This document shows, piece by piece, positions 5,579-10,676 of a stretch of DNA of 10,676 nt (position 1 is its first letter; each line of letters starts with the position of its first letter). The notes under the pieces are model-generated. The model made no database searches. It saw only the letters and a list, made by a program, of their open reading frames with translations, and had not been told where the DNA came from. The stretch is taken from positions 1-10,676 of the forward strand of contig CAKUKT010000060.1 in assembly GCA_934663655.1 (NCBI GenBank). The letters run 5' to 3'. The DNA comes from an uncultured Victivallaceae bacterium. Its GTDB lineage: Bacteria; Verrucomicrobiota; Lentisphaeria; Victivallales; Victivallaceae. The position numbers and the translations under genes were made by a program.

Positions 5579-6511
5579 ATGACAATGACCACCGGATTCA
5601 AGGACATCGACGGCTTTGCTTCGGCCGGAATTATCAAACTTCGCCGGGAAGTGATTTCCTTGCTGGAGAAGTTCGCCGCGTCCCCTCCCGGACCGTCGGA
5701 AATCATCGGCGACGGCGACGGAGGTGGTGATCATTCGCATCTCTACTGGGAACTGCGGTTTTTATGCCGATATAAAAGCCGCGGTTTTGAAAAAATGGTG
5801 GTGATTCCACCGGGGGTAAAACACTGGCCACTGCGGCTGGCGGTATACGGCCACAGTGCGATGATTCAGCTGAGCAACAACTTTTTTCAGTGCAGTTACG
5901 ACCTGACTACTGTCTGCGAACTGCGCGGAAAATCCGAAACGACGGAGATAATCCTGTTGTTGCTGACGTTGTTGCGGCGCTGTCAGGTGGCGGGGCTGCC
6001 CGGTGAAATTCTCACAAGACATTCCGCTTCACTGGCCTCACACCTGGCGTTGCTGCTCACCCGGGATTTCCGGCTGCCGCCGCCACCCAGCGTGAGTACT
6101 TTTGAACTGGCGGTCTGTTACGTGGTCACCAACAGCTGCCGTTCTTCGCTGAGCGCGGCGGAGATCGCTGAATCGTTCAATATCAGTCCGAACTACCTGG
6201 CGCGACTTTTTCGGCGGCATGCCGGGATGACTGCCCAGCGCTTCATCATCATCACCCGGCTGCGGCGCGCCTGTGAACTGCTGCGTGAGGGCGGTTATCC
6301 GATCAGCGAGGTCGCCCGCCTCACCGGCTGGAACGACCACGCTCATTTCTCCACCATGTTCCGGCGTTTCATCGGCGTGACGCCGAGCCGCTTTTCATCC
6401 GGCTTTCATTCCGGTGTCTGGAAACACCGGCTTCACAGTATCCGACCGGAGGACGTGGATGTTACCCGGGTCGTTCTGACACTGCTGGAGGAGTCGGCGC
6501 AGCAGCCGTGA
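5579..6511 (+). CDS. AraC/XylS-family transcriptional regulator
   Basis: A 310-residue regulator. Seen: an N-terminal sensor part with a cupin-like pattern (DHSHLYWELRF at 51-61, then VVIPPGVKHW at 74-83), a Leu-rich linker helix region at about 122-162, and a C-terminal double helix-turn-helix. The first HTH is LSAAEIAESFNISPNYLARLF (191-211) and the second PISEVARLTGWNDHAHFSTMF (241-261), ending in the family signature FRRFIGVTPSRF (261-272). About 38 residues follow, a longer tail than usual. The ATG at 5579 (an alternative ATG lies two codons later) lacks a clear Shine-Dalgarno sequence, so the start is less certain than the domain call. Known: AraC proteins with a cupin sensor mostly activate sugar or envelope-stress genes. 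The gene is separated from the sialidase by a terminator and converges on the RND pump genes. Its target is unknown. Confidence 0.9.
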   Translation: MTMTTGFKDIDGFASAGIIKLRREVISLLEKFAASPPGPSEIIGDGDGGGDHSHLYWELRFLCRYKSRGFEKMVVIPPGVKHWPLRLAVYGHSAMIQLSNNFFQCSYDLTTVCELRGKSETTEIILLLLTLLRRCQVAGLPGEILTRHSASLASHLALLLTRDFRLPPPPSVSTFELAVCYVVTNSCRSSLSAAEIAESFNISPNYLARLFRRHAGMTAQRFIIITRLRRACELLREGGYPISEVARLTGWNDHAHFSTMFRRFIGVTPSRFSSGFHSGVWKHRLHSIRPEDVDVTRVVLTLLEESAQQP

Positions 6512-6548
6512 CCGCGCGCCTTCTCCACCCCCCCGGTCAGTCGCGGTC
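6510..6548. other. Inverted repeat in the convergent AraC/RND junction
   Basis: GACCGCG (6510-6516) and CGCGGTC (6542-6548) are perfect inverted repeats around the 25-base gap between two convergent genes, with a run of seven C (6528-6534) in the loop. There is no T-tract on either side, so it is at best a weak bidirectional transcription block. Confidence 0.25.
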
Positions 6549-9500
6549 GCGCTTCGGCCGGGTGAATTCGATCAGTCGCTGCACCACCACGTAGAATGCC
6601 GGAATCAGCAGCGTACCACCGATCACCGCCAGCAGCATCCCGCCGAACACCGCCGTGCCGAGGGAGACCCGGCTGGCAGCGCCGGCGCCGGTGGCCAGCA
6701 CCAGCGGCAGCACGCCGAGCAGGAACGACACCGCGGTCATCAGCACCGCCCGGAAACGCAACGTCGCTGCATGCATTGCGGCGTCGGTGATCGATTCACC
6801 CTGTTCGTGTCTGGTTTTGGCAAATTCGACGATCAGGATCGCGGTTTTGCAGGCGAGCCCGAAGAGCAGGATGAAGCCGACCTGCGTGTAGATGTTGTTG
6901 TCCACCTTGCCGAACCACAGAAACAGCAGCGAACCGAGAAACGCCACCGGTACCGACAGCAGCACCGCCACCGGTATCATCCAGCTTTCATACTGCGCCA
7001 CCAGAAACAGATACATGAAAAGCAGCGCCAGCGCGAAAATCAACGCCACCATCGGTACGCTCACCCCCGCGAAACTCACCGGCTTCGCCGCTGCCCGTTC
7101 CTGGTAGGACATGTCGGTCCATTCGTATTTCATACCCGGCGGCAGGGTTTCCCTGGCGACCCGTTCGAGCGCCGCCATCGCCTGACCGGAGCTGTACCCG
7201 GGAGCGTTGACCACGTTGACGGTGGCGGAGGTGTAGAGGTTGAAACGGTTCAGGTACTGGGGTACGCTGCGCCGTTTCGGGGTTACCAGCGTGCTGAGCG
7301 GCACCATTTCGCCCTTGTCGTTGCGCACGAATATACCGTTGACATCCGCAAGATCGCGGCGGTAACGGCTCTGGCCCTGAAGTTCCACCTTGTACACCTT
7401 GCCGAACTTATTGAAATCATTCACATAGGTGTAACCGGTGATTCCCTGGAGTGCGCTGTTGATCGCGTCGATCGAAACCCCGAGTTTAAGTGCTTTTTCG
7501 CGGTCGATGTCGAGGTAAATCTGCGGCGTCGAAGCACTGAAGGGGGAGATCGCGGTGGCGATCTCCGGCTCCTTGCGGGCCGCCGCGCAGAAGGCGCTGA
7601 CCGCGTTGGCGAGCCGTTCGGGAAACACCCCCGAGGTGTCCTCGATCACGAACGAAATCCCGTCGGTGTTGCCGATCCCCTGAATTGTCGGCAGACCGAA
7701 GGCGGCGATGATCGCGCCCGGTTCACCGGCGAAAATGGTGTTGAGTTTTTTGATCACACTGTTCTGACTGAGTTCCGGGGTGTTGCGTTCTTCCCACGGC
7801 TTCAGCGAGACGATCATCAGCGCGTTGTTCGAGGACTGGGCGCTGTTGAGGATGCTGAATCCGGGAATCGCCAGCACATTATCCACCCCCGGAAGCGCGA
7901 GAATTTTGTTAATCAGCGCGTTGGTCAACGCTTCGGTGCGCGGCAGCGAGGCGGCGTCCGGGAGCTGCACATTCACGAAAATCTTTCCCTGGTCCTCATC
8001 GGGAATGAACCCCGTCGGCAGTAGGTTGTAGAGCTTCACACATCCGAAGATCAAAACCGCATAACAGACCAGCATCACCAGACTGCGCTTGACGATGCCG
8101 TGGGCGAGCAGAGCGTATTTGCGCGTCAACCAGTCGAAAAATTTATTGAACCAGCGGAAAATAAAGAATTTGCCCGCCCGTTCGGCGCCGCCCTGACGCA
8201 GTATCAATGCGCTGAGCGCCGGACTGAGCGTCAGCGCGTTGATACTGGAGATCGCGACCGCGACCGAGATGGTTATGGCGAACTGACGGTACATTTCGCC
8301 GGTGATGCCGGGCAGGAAACAGACCGGGATGAACATCGCCAGCAGCACTGCGGTGGTGGCGATCACCGGCCCGGTGACCTCTTCCATCGATTTCAGCGCG
8401 GCTTCCCGGGGGGGCATTCCCTCGTCCATGAGGCGGCTGATGTTCTCGATCACGACGATTGCGTCATCGACAACGATGCCAATGGCGAGAATCAGACCGA
8501 ACAACGTGATGAGGTTGATCGAATAACCGATCACCGCCATGACTGCGAAGGTGCCGATCAGCGAAACCGGTATCGCCACCGTCGGCACCAGCGTGGCGCG
8601 CCAATCCTGCAGGAAAAGATAGGTGATGAGGATCACCAGCAGCACCGCCTCGAAAAGCGTGGTCCGCACTTCGTCGATCGACGCGGTGATAAAGGTGGTG
8701 GTGTCAAAAGGCACCGCATAATCGACGCCGTCGGGAAAGAAACTCTTGAGGTCGTTGAGGCGTTCGATGCATCGTTTGGAAATTTCGATGCCGTTGGCGC
8801 TGTTGAGCTGGTAGACCGCGATCAGCGCGGCGGGACGGCCGTTGTAGGAACTGCTGGTGGCGTAGTTTTCGGAACCGAGTTCGATTTCCGCGATATCCTT
8901 CAACTTGATCTGTTCGCCCTTGTCGGTTGCCCGGATCACGACGTTCTTGAACTCCTCAGCCTCGGAGAGCCGTCCCTGGGTCTGCAGTGAATAACGAAAC
9001 GCCTGATCTCCGGGAACCGGCATATCCCCAAGTGCGCCGGAAGCCACCTGGACGTTCTGGCTCTTGAGCGCCGACGCCACTTCGTCCACCGTCAGCTTAA
9101 GTGCGGCCATTCGACCGGGATCGAGCCAGATCCGCATCGAATATTTGAGTTCGCTGAGCAGCGCCACATCGCCGACGCCCGGTATTCGGGCCAGTTCATC
9201 CTTGATGTTGATCGAAGCGTAGTTGTTCAGGTAGAGCGAATCATATTTCCCTTCCGGGGAATAGAGCGCCACGACCATCAGCATGCTCGGGGATTTCTCC
9301 TTGACCACGACGCTGTTGCGTCGCACCTCCTCCGGCAGCTGGGCGCTCGCCCAGTTCACCCGGTTCTGGGTGTTCACGGTGTTGGAGTCTCCGTCGGTGC
9401 CGATATCGAAGGTTACGGTGATATTCGCACTGCCGGTGTCGGTGGCGGTACTGGAGATGTAGAGGCCGTTTTTGACCCCGTTCACCTGCGCTTCAATCGG

Positions 9501-9692
9501 CTGGATCACGCTCTCCAGCACGGTGGCGGCGTCCGCACCGGGATAATTGGCGACAATCTGCACCTGTCCGGGCGTGATGTCAGGATACTGGGTGACCGGC
9601 AGCGTGAAGATCGCCACCAGTCCGGCCAGCGTGATCACGATCGAGATCACAAAGGCAAACCGCGGTCGTTCAATAAAAAATCTGCTGATCAT
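6537..9692 (-). CDS. RND multidrug efflux pump, inner-membrane subunit (HAE1/AcrB-like)
   Basis: A 1051-residue proton-driven exporter of the hydrophobe/amphiphile efflux family, which takes substrates from the periplasm and inner membrane and passes them to an outer-membrane channel. Seen: the first membrane helix after FFIERPRFAFVISI (5-18); the periplasmic motif LPVTQYPDITPGQV (31-44); a helix block at about 345-495 holding GIVVDDAIVVIENI (405-418), where Asp409 and Asp410 match the proton-relay pair of AcrB; a second periplasmic loop beginning about 560 (GFIPDEDQG); and a second helix block at about 875-1040 with Lys949 in ACKTAILIVEFAK and a Thr-bearing LMTAVSF segment (984-990). All key relay residues appear present and the length is normal. 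The ATG overlaps the adaptor stop by four bases (ATGA), and GGGAG lies eight bases upstream, so the two genes are translationally coupled. Substrate range cannot be read from the sequence. Confidence 0.97.
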   Translation of the reverse strand: MISRFFIERPRFAFVISIVITLAGLVAIFTLPVTQYPDITPGQVQIVANYPGADAATVLESVIQPIEAQVNGVKNGLYISSTATDTGSANITVTFDIGTDGDSNTVNTQNRVNWASAQLPEEVRRNSVVVKEKSPSMLMVVALYSPEGKYDSLYLNNYASINIKDELARIPGVGDVALLSELKYSMRIWLDPGRMAALKLTVDEVASALKSQNVQVASGALGDMPVPGDQAFRYSLQTQGRLSEAEEFKNVVIRATDKGEQIKLKDIAEIELGSENYATSSSYNGRPAALIAVYQLNSANGIEISKRCIERLNDLKSFFPDGVDYAVPFDTTTFITASIDEVRTTLFEAVLLVILITYLFLQDWRATLVPTVAIPVSLIGTFAVMAVIGYSINLITLFGLILAIGIVVDDAIVVIENISRLMDEGMPPREAALKSMEEVTGPVIATTAVLLAMFIPVCFLPGITGEMYRQFAITISVAVAISSINALTLSPALSALILRQGGAERAGKFFIFRWFNKFFDWLTRKYALLAHGIVKRSLVMLVCYAVLIFGCVKLYNLLPTGFIPDEDQGKIFVNVQLPDAASLPRTEALTNALINKILALPGVDNVLAIPGFSILNSAQSSNNALMIVSLKPWEERNTPELSQNSVIKKLNTIFAGEPGAIIAAFGLPTIQGIGNTDGISFVIEDTSGVFPERLANAVSAFCAAARKEPEIATAISPFSASTPQIYLDIDREKALKLGVSIDAINSALQGITGYTYVNDFNKFGKVYKVELQGQSRYRRDLADVNGIFVRNDKGEMVPLSTLVTPKRRSVPQYLNRFNLYTSATVNVVNAPGYSSGQAMAALERVARETLPPGMKYEWTDMSYQERAAAKPVSFAGVSVPMVALIFALALLFMYLFLVAQYESWMIPVAVLLSVPVAFLGSLLFLWFGKVDNNIYTQVGFILLFGLACKTAILIVEFAKTRHEQGESITDAAMHAATLRFRAVLMTAVSFLLGVLPLVLATGAGAASRVSLGTAVFGGMLLAVIGGTLLIPAFYVVVQRLIEFTRPKRDRD

Positions 9693-10676
9693 TTCTGATC
9701 TCCCGCGGCAGGGGCTGGCGCGGAGGTCACCGCCGGAGTGGTTTCCTTCGCCGTGGCCGGGGGGTCCGCAGTGTGTTTCGCCACCGCCCGGGCGCCGGGA
9801 CGCACCTTTTGCGCCCCCGATTCGATCACCTGTTCACCGGCCTCAAGGCCGCTGAGCACCTCCACGCGTCCCTGATCGATGAAACCGGTTTTGATGTCGC
9901 GTCTGACGACAATGCCGTCTTTGCCGAGCACGTAGACATATTCCCCCGACTGATCCGATTGAATTGCCTGTTCCGGGATCAGCAGCGAATCGGAACTCTT
10001 TTTCATCGCCAGCCGGATACGCCCGAACATTCCCGGCAACAACATCTTGCCGGGATTGGGAAAGAGCGCCTGCATTTTGAAGGTACCGGTACTGGAGTTG
10101 ATCTGATTATCCCAGAAGGAAATTTTCCCTTTTTCGGAAAATTCCCGGCCGTCGGGCATGATGAAAGTGACTTCGATGTCGTCGGCGGTAAGTTTTCGGT
10201 TTTTCGCGTCCATGAAGGTCAGCAGTTCTTTTTCAGGAATTACGAACTCCACCCGCATCGGGTCGATTTTGACCAGTTTCGCCAGCGTACCGCTGGAAAG
10301 GTTGACCAGGTTACCTTCACTGAAGTTGCAAAGTCCGATCCAGCCGTCGAAGGGGGCGGTGATCCGGGTGTAGGAGAGGTTTTGGCGGGCAAGATCGAGG
10401 GCGGCCTGCGCGGATTTGATCTCCGCTTCCGCGGCCAGATTGGCAGCTTCCGCGTTCTCGTAGGTGCGTTCGCTGGTGGCGTCCTGGTTGCGGAGTTTTT
10501 TCTGACGGTCGAAGTCCGCTTGAGCGTTTACGCGTTTTGCGGTTGCGCGATCAAGGTCTGCTTCGGCGGATTTTACCTGTGCTTCGTAGATTTCCGGTTC
10601 CAACTCCAGCAGCAGCTCGCCTTTTTTTACCGAAGAACCCTCCTCGAAATGGCGCTTGCGCAGGTATCCTTCGACC
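9689..10676 (-). CDS. RND efflux periplasmic adaptor (membrane fusion protein), 5' end outside the window
   Basis: The visible 328 codons encode the adaptor that bridges the RND pump and an outer-membrane channel; the N-terminus with its signal or lipoprotein sequence lies beyond the window. Seen in the visible numbering: the first half of the lipoyl domain (VEGYLRKRHFEEGSSVKKGE, 1-20); an alpha-helical hairpin at about 28-100, rich in Ala, Glu and Lys with a turn near LRNQDATSE; the second lipoyl half with the family motif YTRITAPFDGWIG (102-114); a beta-barrel region at about 135-225 (MRVEFVIPEKEL, LLPGMFGRIRL); a membrane-proximal part up to about 290; and a Pro/Ala/Thr-rich tail of about 35 residues. 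The frame is open through the edge, so the TTG at 10603 is internal and not the start. It overlaps the pump gene by four bases. Confidence 0.95.
   Translation of the reverse strand, partial: VEGYLRKRHFEEGSSVKKGELLLELEPEIYEAQVKSAEADLDRATAKRVNAQADFDRQKKLRNQDATSERTYENAEAANLAAEAEIKSAQAALDLARQNLSYTRITAPFDGWIGLCNFSEGNLVNLSSGTLAKLVKIDPMRVEFVIPEKELLTFMDAKNRKLTADDIEVTFIMPDGREFSEKGKISFWDNQINSSTGTFKMQALFPNPGKMLLPGMFGRIRLAMKKSSDSLLIPEQAIQSDQSGEYVYVLGKDGIVVRRDIKTGFIDQGRVEVLSGLEAGEQVIESGAQKVRPGARAVAKHTADPPATAKETTPAVTSAPAPAAGDQK

Noticed and set aside
6771..8990. Long plus-strand open frames opposite the RND pump gene
   Set aside because: They are His/Arg/Asp-rich mirror translations of conserved RND codons, with no domain of their own.
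10601..10603. TTG at 10603 as the start of the adaptor protein
   Set aside because: The frame continues to the window edge and encodes the expected first half of the lipoyl domain (VEGYLRKRHFEEG), so this codon is an internal Leu.

Overview
The window looks like chromosomal DNA from a Gram-negative member of the PVC superphylum, most likely a gut-type Lentisphaerota (Victivallis-like) bacterium. This rests on the gene mix and is inference: a secreted SGNH hydrolase of the DUF4886 type, a type II-secretion-like pseudopilin with an [16 protein letters not shown] helix and a C-terminal H-X9-DG motif, a secreted sialidase-like protein, FadR- and AraC-type regulators, and an RND efflux pump (which implies an outer membrane). 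Lentisphaerota and Planctomycetota carry many such pseudopilin and glycan-hydrolase loci. No rRNA, tRNA, CRISPR array, transposase or phage gene is visible.

Layout, left to right. (1) 71-985, minus strand: a secreted SGNH/DUF4886 hydrolase. (2) 986-2013: a 1 kb region without a convincing gene but rich in structure. It holds an array of degenerate leader-like repeats upstream of the hydrolase (about 993-1316), a strong plus-strand promoter (1350-1378) followed at once by a 16-bp palindrome (1382-1397), two copies of a 32-bp GC-rich hairpin-forming repeat (1501-1532 and 1619-1650), weak small ORFs, and a second copy of the palindrome (1809-1822). (3) 2014-5308, plus strand: a compact three-gene cluster of FadR/GntR regulator, H-X9-DG pseudopilin-like protein and secreted sialidase-like protein with a C-terminal beta-sandwich region. 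It is followed by a string of hairpins ending in an intrinsic terminator (5424-5458). (4) 5579-6511, plus strand: an AraC-family regulator with its own upstream palindromes. (5) 6537-10676, minus strand: an RND pump operon (periplasmic adaptor, cut by the window edge, then the inner-membrane pump), convergent with the AraC gene.

How the parts may work together (inference). The GntR regulator probably controls its own cluster through the repeated TGACATGTCA palindrome. The cluster and the divergent SGNH hydrolase fit envelope-associated glycan trimming, for example removal of terminal sugars and O-acyl groups from host or dietary glycans. The RND pump is a generic drug or metabolite exporter. 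The AraC gene lies next to it in convergent orientation, so a regulatory link is possible but not shown.

The parts most worth a second look are in the 986-2013 region: the out-of-phase tandem leader repeats and the twin palindromes that bracket the GC-rich hairpin repeats. No clearly new multi-gene system is evident.
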